A DNA stretch of 64,000 nucleotides from Sternotherus odoratus (lineage: Eukaryota > Chordata > Testudines > Kinosternidae). Each line of letters starts with the position of its first letter. Position 1 is the stretch's first letter. The position numbers and the translations under genes are program-made. The DNA is taken from assembly GCA_032164245.1 (NCBI GenBank), contig JAVMKO010000003.1:84302390-84366389 (forward strand), given 5' to 3'. Below the pieces are notes generated by a model. The model worked only from the letters and a program-made list of their open reading frames with translations. It had not been told where the DNA came from and ran no database searches. This document shows positions 44,726-55,875 of this stretch, piece after piece.

Positions 44726-47208
44726 TTATTCCTTTGCTCTTGTTGTCTGCCTTTAATTCTTAATTAGATGCATTTGATTTGATTTTGGAAGCCCAGTTTT
44801 TACTAGCTCTCAAAATATCTAATTTTCTTTGCAGAGTCAAGTCACTTTCTAGTGACAACTTTGCTTTAACATGATTATAGTTGGGCACAAGTAATCCAAG
44901 ATAAAAAATTGAAAAGTACAGTACTTATGTGATTTAGGAGCCTAAATACCTTTAAATTTCAATGAAAATTAGATTCCTGAGTATCTAAGTCTCTTTTGAA
45001 AGTGTGAGTTAGGCTCCAAAGTCATGTAGGGCCAGAATTTTTAAAGGGATTCAGGCACCTAAAGATGCAGAGAGGCATCTTGGAAAGAAAACTTGAGTTA
45101 TTCAAGTGGTGCTCTTGTATGGATAATAGGATTCTTAAAATGTTTAAATGCTTTTGTCTAGTAATCCCCTTCATGTTCCCACTAATAGACATTGTAGACA
45201 TCCAGCATTTCTGGACCTACAATACAGCAATCTGGAGCAAGTCACTCTCTCTGATTTCTCTTTCAGGACAATTTGAAACAGCTACCCCCCTCTTGTTCAC
45301 AGAAAGGTTCCCCTCCATACTGAGGGATTTAAGTGCTTTCATTTGCTGCATTTATGTTAAAGATTTAGTTTTCTTCAGTCACCACATAATAAAGCTGTAA
45401 CACACAGGAATGGTTGTGAGAGACTAATCTTTATTTCCTAGCCTTGGTCACATAACATGTATAATTGATTGAAAATTTTCATTCAAACCCCCCCCCCCAA
45501 CGCGAAAACTGCCCATCTTCAAAAATGACAGTTTTTCCTGAAAGGGTTTTCAAGGGTTTTGAAAATTTCTGACTTTTTGATGAGAAAACTGAAAACAAAA
45601 ATTGTTTTTGAAACCAAAAACCAACATGACTTTGGTTCAGAAAGGGAAACCTCATTTTATTAGTTTGGGGATTTACAGTTTATTGGTTCCCTAACTCTTT
45701 CTAGTCCTCCCTCCGCCCTCCTTTATTTTCCTCACATTTTCAGTAGCAAAATGGGGGGAAAGGAGGAAAAGATGTGGAAATGAAAAATGGGCAGGGAGGA
45801 GATGGAGAGAAAGCGAAGGAAACAAAAAGTGAAAGCTGGGGGGGAGGGGTTGTGTGTGAAAAATTTCAGAAAACGAAAAACAATTGATATTTTTCACAAA
45901 ACATTCCCTTTAGCTCCTAATAACATAGATCACAATTACAAAAGGATTACCCACCCCCCCACTCACGTCAGGAGTCACTTACCCACTGAATTACGTGGCT
46001 AATTAGATGTATTCTTATACTGTAGTATCTGAGCCGTTGCTGTGACAAGAAAGGCATTATTCTGCTCTTACTTCCATCATTCACTGCTTTTACTATACTG
46101 GTGAAACTGAAGGCACCATTTGGCCAACAGCTTATTGCCTGTGCTGCTAAATTTCCACTTTGCCCACAAATTCAGTTGGCTCCTATTAAAGGTTGGAAAC
46201 AAGACTTTCTAAAATCTTTCTGGAGAATCTGAAGCTAAGAAGCAGAGTCCTGTTTCTATTTGTCTCACTATTAAGGTTCCAAAGAGAAGAAGAAGAAAAA
46301 AAGGAAAAGCATTAAAAAAAAAAAAACCTTCAGAGAAATACTGCTGTCACATGAATTGGTTTAAAAGAGGCTGGGCTCCTTGCAATGTGCATTAGATGCA
46401 TATAATGCAATTCAGTAAATTCAGCCTAAGAGGGTACAGAGGATGGAGAAGGCTGCTTCTTTTGAAGAAAAGTCTATCAGGCCAGAAATACAGGAGAAAA
46501 GCACAGCTTCTTTCAGCTGTCCCCTTTTGTGTGCTTTCCCATACGAAACTATGTTACCGCTGCTGCTCTGCACTTTGTTATTATGACAGGAAAAAATGAA
46601 TTTCTAATGAGCTATCTGTACCAGCTGCAAGCACCTGGTGGATCTCCATGGTCCACAAGCGCCGTCAGCCGCAAGCTTCTAAGTGCTAGCCAGCCTCGGG
46701 GAGGATGGCCTATTGTCAAAGCTTGTTTCCTGGGATAAGCTCTGTTTTGTTCACAACCAAACAGACTGAAACACCCCATTTTCCTATTTGGGACATATAC
46801 TTCATTCAGCGGGAAGAACCCCAGAGTCACATGGGGCTCAGGAAACCTTTGAAGCTTTTGCAGCAGATTCTGACGCACCATTAACATTGTAAAAAATAAT
46901 TCACTTTTAAAAATATCCATTCTGTACATTGATAAAGCCTGTGATTCAAGATCTTGAAATGCAGGAATCTCTCCACTAAAATGCAGCTGCTTCACCAGTG
47001 GAACATGGCAGCTATCAAACAGAGTGTAGCAACGCAACAGTTTTGGACAGGAAGCCAATGAGAATACTGTATCCAGCTGTAACTACAGGGGTACCTCAGG
47101 GAGGAGGTCAGGGTGACTACCCAAAAGAAAGAGGCCAAGACATTGGTCTGCACACAGTTTTTGTACCCCTATGACTAGAAGTTCAAATAGTACATCCCCC
47201 AAGCATGA
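44726..47208. other. No gene recognised
   Basis: No gene is recognised. About 44930-45060 looks like an old repeat ('ttaggagcctaaatacc' ... 'ggattcaggcacctaa'). 45488-45498 is a C run followed by a weak 'gaaaatttc' repeat. The minus-strand open frame 46612-47058 (148 residues) has no recognised domain. Confidence 0.45.
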
Positions 47209-47220
47209 ACACAATTATAC

Positions 47221-47378
47221 TCTCTCTCTGCCCATCACCCCCCAGTCAGGGTATGGGCCACTAACCACAGAGCACTCCATCTCTGTTGTTGGCATTTCAG
47301 TAGCAGTTTGGTTCCCTACAGGGTGGAGTTGCTAGCCCCACACCCATGTTAAGCCTACAGCACCTGGTATTCCTAGAA

Positions 47379-47409
<31 letters not shown>

Positions 47410-47469
47410 TCTTACTTAGCTTCTGAGATCAGATGGGGATCAGGCGTGTTTAGGGTGGTTTAGCCATAC
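47221..47469 (-). mobile_element. 5S-rRNA-headed SINE-like insertion with 12-bp TSD
   Basis: A 249-bp insertion flanked by perfect 12-bp repeats ACACAATTATAC (47209-47220 and 47470-47481). On the minus strand it begins with an almost complete 5S rRNA (47469 down to 47351), continues into about 130 bp of non-5S body (CATGGGTGTGGGGCTAGC ... GGGTGATGGGCAG) and ends in a short (GA)n tail. This is the layout of a 5S-derived SINE (SINE3 / AmnSINE class) or of a reverse-transcribed 5S read-through transcript. I cannot identify the body. Confidence 0.72.
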
Positions 47470-47471
47470 AC
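47351..47471 (-). rRNA. 5S rRNA-derived pseudogene (head of the insertion)
   Basis: About 121 bp aligns with vertebrate 5S rRNA without evident gaps. Clear blocks on the minus strand are ACCACCCTAAACACGCCTGA, CATCTGATCTCAGAAGCTAA and TAGTACTTGGATGGGAGACC. The internal C box region is nearly intact. The A box region (AGCTAAGTAAGATTG) carries several changes. The 3' end GGTGCTGTAGGCTT is present. Scattered substitutions and the SINE-like context show it is not a functional 5S gene. Confidence 0.9.
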
Positions 47472-47509
47472 ACAATTATACACCACTCTTAAATTGAGGG
47501 GTGCAAGCC

Positions 47510-47625
47510 ATCTCCCATATCAGCGCCTTTATACTGGTATAACTGAATCTAAAATAGTACCATGTTAGTTATATTGGTTCTAAAGTTAGACTGGTACCAA
47601 AACTGTGTCTAGACCATGCCTGAAG
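47510..47625. mobile_element. Harbinger-like MITE fragment
   Basis: TTATACTGGTATAACTG ... AACTGTGTCTAGACCATGCC: the right end in reverse complement starts GGCATGGTCTAGACAC, similar to the ends at 6127 and 6957. The left end is not resolved. Confidence 0.5.
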
Positions 47626-50375
47626 CCAACACTACTTTTAAAGGGGTTATATCATTGTGATGCCAGATGGGCATTAGTTGATCTATTTCTTATCAGGATG
47701 AGAGACAATGGGAAAGAGATGGTTGTGTGTAAATGGGAACTTTTCTGCTTGTAGAAAATTACCCTTCTTTGTGTTGTCTCTCTCCCTTTCTTTTGTTACG
47801 ACTTCTTCCTGCCCGCTTCTTCACTGCCACCAGCTATGAATCCCTTCCAGTGACACCCACTGTCTGTTCACAAAGTCCAGTTTGGTAAGACTCTTGGTAA
47901 AATAATTTCTCTTTGAGCTGAAGTTGGATACACAGGGACTTACCCTCAGGAGAGAGGGAAGTGTATCTCAATTTTTAAAAGAGTTTGGAGATTTTTAAAT
48001 GTAGCCTCTGTATTTCCAAAGTTAATTTTAAAATGTTTTTAAAAAGTGGTGACTGGTTAAACAGTTTTCAGGTTTTCCCAGTATTTGCTGCCATGTTCTC
48101 TATGCATCGGTTAAGCACTTATGGTAGATCACCTGATGTTATGAAGTCTGAGCTGCAATATACGGTATGTGTATAAGAACAAAAAAATACAGTGTCTGGG
48201 TTCCCTTCAATATCTCTTCTCTCTTAAATCCCTCAAAGGTTTGCAGCTTTTCATTGCTCCAACACTGGAGTGCTTCTGCATAAGCTCACATTCACCCCCC
48301 CTCCTACCTCTCACCCTGATAGACAGGAAGGAGTGAGTGAGTGATTGCTGGTAGTACCCCTGCAGGTGGTGATGACATTGATGGAGAGTGATGGATGATG
48401 TGCCACAGCCCCTCCCCACCCACTTAACCATGTGCATGACAGAAGGTCCTGCAGGCCGCGGACGGCTATTCTAACAATGCCCCTGGTAGGCATTTAGATG
48501 TGTAAAAACAATGCATTTGGATCCAGCAGTGATTGTGCTACAAATTTGGGGCCATTTAATGAGTTGCTAATGTGAAAATAATTTTCTTTTCGGACTTTAG
48601 AATTGCAGGAATAAAGACAGATGGAGATAAGCCATAGAACTGATAATGGCTTTGCCAAGGAGTTAAAGGCAGCTCTTCAGGAAATGTAAAAAAGGGAGAC
48701 CTGTCCCTGTCAGAAATTGACAGAAGCCCACTGACATTTTTGCTCTTCTTTTTCCTTCTTTCCTCTCCCTCATAAGCGTGCTTGCCGGATTAGGGCTTTA
48801 CATTTCCAGGTAATTGGGATTGCTAAAGTGAGTGGCATGTTTCAAGTTGAAATGCCTGCCTGGAATGGGAGGAGAAAGGATAACTGACATCGCTTGGCAT
48901 GCCAATTGATTTCTAACCCAGACACATGAGGAAGTACCCAGTGATTGATCATTTGATCTAGATGTCAAAAGAGAGAGAGAAAGACTGTGGGTTACTAAAG
49001 AAACAATGTTAATGCTGGCAAGGGATCTTTTTTTTTTTTTCAATTGCAGAATACAGTTTTAAGCAGGAATGCTAGTGTGTAAAGGGGAAATGTTAGATCC
49101 AGCAAGCCTCCACATTTAGGTTTTATAAATCTAAACTTTCACAAAAACTATGACCAATAAAAATGTTTCCAAACCTGCCCCCAACCCCCAAAAAAACCCC
49201 AGTTCCAGGTTTTTAATAGATAAGCATTCCCTCTGCATTCCAAATGCACAGGAACCAGGAGGTAAAACGACTCTCTTGAATCATTTTAGAAGATGAGAGA
49301 AAATAAAAAGTTAATAAACTCTATGTAAATAGAATATATTAATTGACTCAGTTTTAATGCTCTTAAGTGTAGTTAACAACAAAGGTAAAGCCATTCAATT
49401 TTCCCTAAAGTTAGCTCTTCAGCTGGAGTAAAGCAGCATGACTTTTGCTCTGTTATATGTAGCATAACTGGGTTTCTTTAAGCAACGAGGATGACAAGAA
49501 AATCTGTTCTGTCTTTAATTCCTTTTAAAATCAAGGTGCAATATTTCCAGAAGTGACTAGTGATCTGCGGGGCTCAACTGGACATTAGTTCTTTATTTGG
49601 CAGCCATTTTCCGAGGGCAGATGCTCAGTTTTTCTGAAAATCAAGCCCCTTCCCAGTGTCTCAAGTTGGGCACTCCAAAACAGAAGCCCCCGATAACTGA
49701 GCAGTTCTGAGATGCTTGCTGAGCCTGTTTAGGCCTGGGCGTTGTATGCCCAAAGGAATTCAACTGTGAAACGAAGCTTAGAAGGTTGGATGAGAGTTGA
49801 TATTTGAAGTGTGCCCATGAAAGCTGTTTTATAAGTTAAGTGCTTAACCTTGTCAAGCCCTGTTTGTGGACAGCCAAAAAAGACAATATTGAGGACTTAT
49901 AGGGGGCTCCCACTGAAAATAAGATTGTGAGAATGTAGGAAATAACTACTTTTGTCATGATTATCTTTTATGTATTCAGTACCAATGAAGGTATCCATGC
50001 AACACGCTCTCTGTGGCTCACTCCATGAAAAAGTTTGAGAACCCCCGAACTCTGAGATTTACAGAACAACTAAAATTCCCGGCCCCTGCCCTACGGACTA
50101 GATCAGTGGTCTCTACAGTACAGTATTTTGGCCCCCAGTACTGGCCTAGTCCCACTTCAGGGGAAGATCAACATTTTAATCCAGAAGGTATTTGACCAAT
50201 TTGACAAACTGCAAATGGAGAGGAATTATTCTTTCTTGATCCCTGCAGTGACCAGGTGATGCCCCAAAGCATGAGACTTGGATACCTTCTGTGAGAACAT
50301 ATAACTGGACACACTTATGAGTGCAACTGTACGACAGCATTGCTTATGATGGTGGGGACTCAACAGCCCTGAGGC
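47626..50375. other. No gene recognised
   Basis: No gene is recognised. 49610-49700 looks like the degenerate repeat also seen near 4.2 kb (TTTCTGAAAATCAAGCCCC ... TTGGGCACTCC). AAAAGTTTGAGAACCCCC near 50029 and GATCAGTGGTCTCTAC near 50102 resemble hAT-type ends, but no complete element can be drawn. Confidence 0.4.
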
Positions 50376-50580
50376 TTATTTCCGGTTTATGTCTTGGGTT
50401 CATAAAGCTCATGCTTCATGGTTTCAGCCTGCCACCAGCAGGGGTCAGGACAGGATTTCCCCTCTGCACCTACTGTATTCTGGAAGGGTTTTTAATCTCC
50501 TTCTGGAGCATCAGGGATGGCCAAAGTTGGAGAATGGACATTCGGTGGGATGGGCCAAGGCTCTGAGGTGGCACCGAGCA
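50376..50580 (+). mobile_element. CR1-like LINE 3' UTR
   Basis: TTCAGCCTGCCACCAGCAGG, AGGACAGGATTTCCCCTC, CTGGAGCATCAGGGATGGCC and AGGCTCTGAGGTGGCACC match the 3' UTR phrases of a turtle CR1 subfamily. It is followed by a (TC)n run at about 50583-50620. Confidence 0.6.
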
Positions 50581-50620
50581 TCCTCTCTCTTGCTCTCGCT
50601 CTCTCTCTGTCTCTCTCTCA

Positions 50621-51239
50621 GGTACTTGTCTGGTTGGTTCTTGGTAATATGCTCAGGGTTTAACAGATTGCCATATATGGGATGAAGGTCAGAGTGTTGT
50701 GGATTGCCACGTGGGGTAGGCGTAAATGTGAACAGCAGGCTCTTATTTACCAAGCTGCTTTGTGGCGATATTGTATAAGTTTGGAATCCAAGATAGGAAG
50801 GAGCCACTAAGCAACTTGTGGACACACAAATGAGGAGTAACAATAATGTTTTATTTTAAAATGATTTATACATCAGAGCAGAAAATTTAGATTGAAAACA
50901 AGTAAACTTATCACAATTTACAATTAATAGGGGAAAACTTAATATGCTTGATAAGTAAAAAGAACTAAAAGGCTAATAATTAAGAAATAACTATAAACAA
51001 TACCCACATACAAAGGTACAACATTTAGTAATGGTTAATACGTACAAACAATACAAACCAATGCATAACGGCCGGCAAACGTAGGAACTCTTTGAAACGC
51101 GGGAGCTGAGAGGAAGCTCAGAGAGGGAGCTGAGTCTGGTTAGGACTCGGTTACGACACGACACTGGACACACAGAATTCGGATCTTCCCCCCCCTGCAT
51201 GCTGCAGGAGAAACACTAAATAGCCAAATTGACGTCACA
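50621..51239 (-). other. Unclassified sequence, possibly LTR-derived
   Basis: No gene. On the minus strand the block TAAAACATTATTGTTACTCC near 50860-50840 and the GACGTCA site near 51231 suggest retroviral-type terminal sequence, but I find no paired ends or duplication. The call is weak. Confidence 0.3.
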
Positions 51240-51823
51240 CTAGTGTGACTAGGAAGGGCCGAAATGGAAGCTGTGTCAAAACTTAATTGGCTAAAATCCT
51301 CATCTATACCAAATAAGGGGCACTGGTATCGTAAAGGCCATTTCCGTATTAAAAGTTGATGCCTATTATATCAATATCCTCTTTTAACACGAGGCACTCT
51401 AATTCCACCCATCCTATTATCTAGACTTCTAGCATTTGTGTACAAGCACTTTAAAAACTTGTCACTGTTTCTTTGTCTGTCCTTTTCTGATATGTCAGAT
51501 TCTTTTTATGTGAATGTTTCTCGTCTGACCTGGCCCCTACTTGATCCTCTTCCATCCTCTCCTCCTGACTGAAGCCTAGAGAATCTCTGTCAATAGTCTC
51601 TCCTCTAAGAGAAGTCTCTGTCTGATCCACATGAGCCTCTGAAGCAATCAGCTTTCCCACAGCACTTAGTTTAAAAACTGCTCTGCAACCTTTTTAATGT
51701 TAAGTGCCAGCAGCCTGGTTCCACTTTGGTTTAGGTGGAGCCCATCCTTCCTTCAGACTCTGAAGCTCTGCCTGCCTACCTGGCCCTACGCGTGGAATTG
51801 GAAGCATTTCTGAGAATGTCACC
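51240..51823 (-). mobile_element. CR1 LINE ORF1 end and ORF2 endonuclease start
   Basis: Minus strand, continuing the CR1 copy split by the LTR at 51824. The frame 51451-51660 (EMEEDQVGARSDEKHSHKKN-like, Lys/Glu-rich) is the ORF1 C-terminal region. Downstream, KCLYTNARSLDNRM followed by a shifted LKEDIDIIGI is the start of the ORF2 endonuclease (family KCLYTNARSL ... YDIIGITETWW). Stops and frameshifts are present. Confidence 0.75.
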
Positions 51824-52255
51824 TGTGGCAGGGTGCTGGCCAGGAGTGCCTGAGCCAGCCCTGCTGGCCCTTTAAGAGGGAGCAGAAGCCTGCAAACCTC
51901 CCTTGCAGAGAAGGCTAATCAGCCACCTGGGCTGCAGAGGGCTCAGCCTTGATGAGTGGCACCTGGCAGCCTCCTCAGGGGGATAAAAGGCCTGCCAGGA
52001 AGCAAGCCCAGTGTGGTGGGGATGGTATAGACTAGAGTGAGGTGGTGGTTTGAGCTAGTCAGAGCTGTGTGTTTGAGTTGCAAACTGTAAGCTGGACTAT
52101 ATAGAGTCTGAAGAGCTGTAAGCTGAAGACTGGATTGTATAAAGCTGTATATATTGGTGGTGGGGTCCTGCACTGTTAATTAAAGAGCACTGTTTGACGC
52201 AAAGAAGGGTTTCCTGCCTGTGTTCCTGCGAGGGGTGAGAAGGCGGTCTGTCACA
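51824..52255 (+). mobile_element. Solo LTR (432 bp) with 4-bp TSD inside CR1
   Basis: Ends TGTGGCAGGG and GTCTGTCACA (complementary over TGTGRCAG) with flanking CACC at 51820-51823 and 52256-52259. A TATA-like GGATAAAAGG lies at 51981 and ATTAAA at 52179, in the order expected for a plus-strand LTR (promoter, then polyadenylation signal). The CR1 ORF1 frame resumes on both sides, so the insertion site is unambiguous. Confidence 0.82.
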
Positions 52256-52838
52256 CACCTTAGAGGTCCTGGATTTCAGTCTCTTTCCTAGCAGCCTAAA
52301 TTTGGTCTCTAAGATGTCTCTCCTATCCTTCCCTATGTCATTGGTACCTATATGTACCATGACCACTGGCTCCTCACCAGCATTACACATAAGTCTATGC
52401 CTCAAGAGATCCACAACCTTCACACCAGGCAAGCAAGTCACCATGCAATTCTTCCAGTCATCACAAACCCAACTATCTATGTTTCTAATGATCAAATCTC
52501 CCATTACTAACACCTGCCTTTTCCTAAGCACTGGAGCTGTCTTCCCCAGATAGGTAATCTCAGTGCAAGAGGATACCCAAACACCATCTCGAAGGAGGGT
52601 CCCAACTATGGGAAGGTTTCCTCTGCTCCTGTTGACTGCTCTCCTTCCCTGAGCTTTTCATTCTCCTTAACAGGCAACACCCTTCCACCACTCACCTTTC
52701 CCCACTCCACATATCAATCACCTGACCAGACTTTAAGCCCTGGCAAAGAAATCATGCTGACAGTCGTTTATTCCTGTCTACACTCTCAGTGAAACCATGG
52801 CCAAGCACCGCTTCAGCTGCATCCCCCTTATCACCAAG
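52256..52838 (-). mobile_element. CR1 LINE ORF1 with esterase-like domain (pseudogene)
   Basis: The minus-strand frame starting at 52531 reads RQVLVMGDLIIRNIDSWVCD, then TCLPGVKVVDLLRHRL and VHIGTNDIGKDRRDILE. This is the SGNH/esterase-like domain known from CR1 ORF1: the GDS block is GDL here (catalytic Ser lost), and the GTND block is intact. The frame runs into the LTR at 52255. Upstream DNA (52540-52838) translates to a further ORF1 N-terminal part with stops. Confidence 0.8.
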
Positions 52839-52841
52839 GAA

Positions 52842-53022
52842 TAGAATCATAGAATCTCAGAGTTGGAAGGGACCTCAGAAGATCATCTAGTCCAACCCAC
52901 TGCTCAAAGCAGGGCCAATCCCATTTTTGCCCCATATCCCTAAATGGCCCCCTCAAGGATTAAACTCACAACCCTGGGTTTAGCAGGCCAATGCTCAAAC
53001 CACTGAGCTAGCCCTTCCCCCA
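52842..53022 (-). mobile_element. tRNA-derived SINE with CR1 3' tail
   Basis: On the minus strand this begins CTAGCTCAGTGGTTTGAGC (A box) and GGTTGTGAGTTTAATCC (B box), followed by GAGGGGGCCATTTAGGGAT, then a tail GGTTGGACTAGATGATCTTC ... TTCCAACTCTGAGATTC ending ATTCTATGATTCTAT. That tail is the CR1 3' terminus. The head is the same as in the SINE at 21969; the tail differs. Confidence 0.9.
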
Positions 53023-53023
53023 T

Positions 53024-53051
53024 ATAGGGCTTTTAGTGTAGACAGAGCTTG
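53024..53051. mobile_element. Harbinger-like MITE end (weak)
   Basis: TTTAGTGTAGACAGAGCTTG immediately beside the SINE resembles the right end of the MITE at 6127. Confidence 0.4.
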
Positions 53052-54332
53052 AGATAAGCTAGCAAGCTTAATAGAAAACAATTACAGAGAAAGCCATAGG
53101 AGTGATAGATCGTGGCTGGCCCTTACATGGATGCTCAGGGTTAGGGCCTCATTTCCTAAGCAGAGTTTCAGTCCTTGCACTCAGGTAGCATAGACCTGCT
53201 TTTGGGAAGCAACCATAGGGAATGTAGTCTGCCCTACTCCTTTCCACTCACTGCACCAGCCAATGAAGCCACATATTATTATAATATTAGGACATATTAA
53301 TGACTTGCTGATCTGTCACATGCCGTGTTTTCAACCAGCTAGGAGCTAGGGTCTCTCTCTTGGATATAGCAATACAAATGACTTCATTGTAGAGCCATGA
53401 AAATGTTTTCTTTCCCATTCTCTCCTACGCTGGGACCGTGGCGGCAGCAATCAGATACACTAACATGGGGCGGATATTCTCCACCAGCAAATCCTGCTTT
53501 ATTGAAATGTGACAAAACTCTGCTCCTGTTTTCTGGGAGCTCGCCTTTAGTAGCTACTCTCCAGAGAGTGAACGTCTACAAAGCGATAACATCTGGTGCC
53601 CATTATTTCACCAGCTCTGTTGTGATTAGGCCATATGATAAGTCTGGCCAATTGCTATTGGGGTGGGATTGCGACACTCCCCCCACCAGCCTACTTGAGC
53701 TGTCACTTCTGGTCTGTGGCCCCTGCTAATTTGCCACTGCAATTTCCAATATTTGCTAGAATCCCACAAGGAAATCTCCCTGCCTTTCAGGGGCAATAGA
53801 CTGTACGGCTTCAGACAGAAGGCTAGCAGTGGTAATAAAAGGGAAGCTTTATCAATTAACTCAAACGGTTCTATGGAAGCAGTAGCAGGACCCCTCCCAT
53901 TTTAATTGTGCGTGACTCATGAAATGCTCTGGTAAAACTTTTGCTCGGGCAAGCGTTGCGTGAGGGGCCGGGGGGGATTCACCGAGGCTTTAACAAGTTG
54001 GAAAAGGGGGTCAAAAATCTTTTTTGTCTTACTAAAAAAATCCTCATTTCCCAAAGGCTTGTTCGGTTTCACGCTAGTCCATGTGATAGCTGGAGTGCAT
54101 CCAATGGGCAGAATGGCTAGTCATCTGAGATGCACAGAGGGGAGTTATGTCTTTAAAATGGGCAGTTCCACATCATTCTCTCCCCCCCCCCAGTTATATT
54201 TTTCCCTTTTTCCTAAGTGCAAAAGCAGAACAAAAAATCAAAGTGTAAAACTAATACAAAAATTGAATTAATGGTAATATGGTCACTGCAACTTTCAGCA
54301 TATTTAGCAGTCATGTGGCACTTTTCATCTTG
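53052..54332. other. No gene recognised
   Basis: No gene is recognised. Open frames at 53397-53729 and 53960-54271 have no family motif. Confidence 0.45.
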
Positions 54333-54560
54333 AAATTGCTTTACAAACATTAACTAATTAATCTTCACAGTCCCCCATGTGAGGAACACTAGGTACGTAT
54401 AATACCCCTGTAGCTCTTACAATTAGAGGAAATTAAGTGACTCTTAACTCTTAGCAGAGTTAAGTGACTCTTCCAAGACCACAAAGGGAGTAAGTGTCAG
54501 AGTTAGAATTTAAAAACGTGCGTTTCTGGCTCCCAGGCCTGAGCACAGACGACTAGTCTA
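54333..54560 (-). repeat. MIR-type SINE
   Basis: TTTACAAACATTAACTAATT, AATCTTCACAGTCCCCC, GGAAATTAAGTGACTC, TCCAAGACCACAAAGGGAG and TCTGGCTCCCAGGCCTGAG: the antisense MIR core with its L2-like tail. A short tandem duplication (AAGTGACTCTTAACTC / AAGTGACTCTTCC) is present near 54435-54475. Confidence 0.75.
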
Positions 54561-55204
54561 GTACTATACCTAAAAGGTTTCAGCAGATTTTTTGACAATA
54601 CTGAAGCTCATTGAGAAGATATAAAAGAAAGATCCTACCCAGAGTAAGTTGTCTGAAATGAAAGTCGATATGATTCACAAATACAGATACACCAGATAGA
54701 ATCAAATCATTCCCATTAGTTTCTACCCCATAGTTCATTTTTCTGTAAATGCTGTACTGGAAAATCCCCTCCCTCCCCCCCAGTTCTGCATAACACATCC
54801 ATAGCAGTGCAGTGTATACATGACATTATATAAATGTCACCCACAACAAACTTGCTGAACTCCACAAGTGAATTCAGCTGTGAAGTCAACTACAGAACTG
54901 TGCAGTTCCTCCACAACTTTAGCACAGGTACAATATATTTCACTTTTCAAATGTTCAGGTTTTCTGGGTCTTTCCTATTTTTATGTTAAATTGTAAACTT
55001 TTCCCTCTCAGCAGTGGATGATATGTAAGCGACATCGGTCTAACACTAAACCACCAAGACACACGGTGCTGTCATTGAGACAGCATCATTTATTCTCTGC
55101 TGAAGTCTAATAGGAGGGAGCAGGCACATATGTACTAAAATTAAAGGGAAAGGAACTCATCTGGGGCTGCGAAGTGAAGCGGAGCCCATTTTGCTGATGG
55201 GGGA
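54561..55204. other. No gene recognised
   Basis: Unassigned sequence; a 7-C run near 54775. Confidence 0.4.
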
Positions 55205-55312
55205 GTTGTGGAGGATTTAAGTGAAGTGCCCAAGGTCACTTGGAGAGTCAGTGTCAGAACCTCGGTACTTTGACTCCCTGCCCTTAGACTACGCTGACTA
55301 CAGGAGCCCTAG
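55205..55312 (-). repeat. MIR-type SINE core
   Basis: AAGTGAAGTGCCCAAGGTCA, CTTGGAGAGTCAGTGTCAG and TTTGACTCCCTGCCCTTAG: the antisense MIR core. Confidence 0.7.
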
Positions 55313-55315
55313 GCC

Positions 55316-55853
55316 AGGGGTGGAAAAACTATTGCCCATGGGCCACATTCAACCAGCGGGACCATCCTGCCGGGCCCCTGAGCTCCCGGCTGGGAGGGCT
55401 CCCCCCGGCCCCGCCTTCTGCCCCCCCAGAGCCCAAGTGCTTCACATCAACAGCGCTCGGGGGGGCTGTGCGCTTCTGCGGGGCAGAGTGTCTGGCTCCA
55501 GTAGGGCCATGTGGATGCCAGACATGCTGCTCTGATCAATGTGGTAAGGGGGCTGGAGATGGGGGATTGAATATGGAGCAGGGAATCCCATGGGTCAGTC
55601 GGGACAGGGAGCAGGGAGTGGTTGGATGGGGTGGCGGCTCTGGGAGGTGGTGGTCAGGGGACAGGGAATGGGGGGTTGGATAGGACATGGGAGTCCCGGG
55701 GGTCTGTCAGGAGGTGGGCTTGGATAGGGGTCGGGGAAGTCAGGGGACAGGGAGCAGGGGGGGTTGGGAAGGCGGTGGGCCTGGGGAAGCAGTTAGGGTG
55801 GGCACTAGGCAGACTGGGTGGGTGGGTGCTGTATGTATGTCTGCACATACATG
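55316..55853 (+). mobile_element. hAT-like element with internal GC-rich minisatellite
   Basis: It starts CCAGGGGTGGAAAAACTATT with GCCCATGGGCCACATTC, a familiar hAT end. The interior is very GC-rich and from about 55555 holds loose repeats of the type CAGGGGACAGGGAGCAGGGG and GGGGTTGGATAGG. The right end is not found; the sequence runs into a (CA)11 tract at 55854-55875. The open frames here are spurious. Confidence 0.6.
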
Positions 55854-55875
55854 CACACACACACACACACACACA
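55854..55875. repeat. (CA)11 microsatellite
   Basis: A pure CA run following the minisatellite. Confidence 0.95.

Noticed and set aside
46612..47058. 148-codon minus-strand open frame
   Set aside because: No family motif recognised; length is within chance expectation for 64 kb of six-frame sequence.
47351..47471. Functional 5S rRNA gene
   Set aside because: Many substitutions including the A box, no tandem array, and it is the head of a TSD-flanked insertion.
55360..55480. CpG-rich patch as a possible CpG-island promoter
   Set aside because: It lies inside a hAT-like element, is short, and no gene follows.
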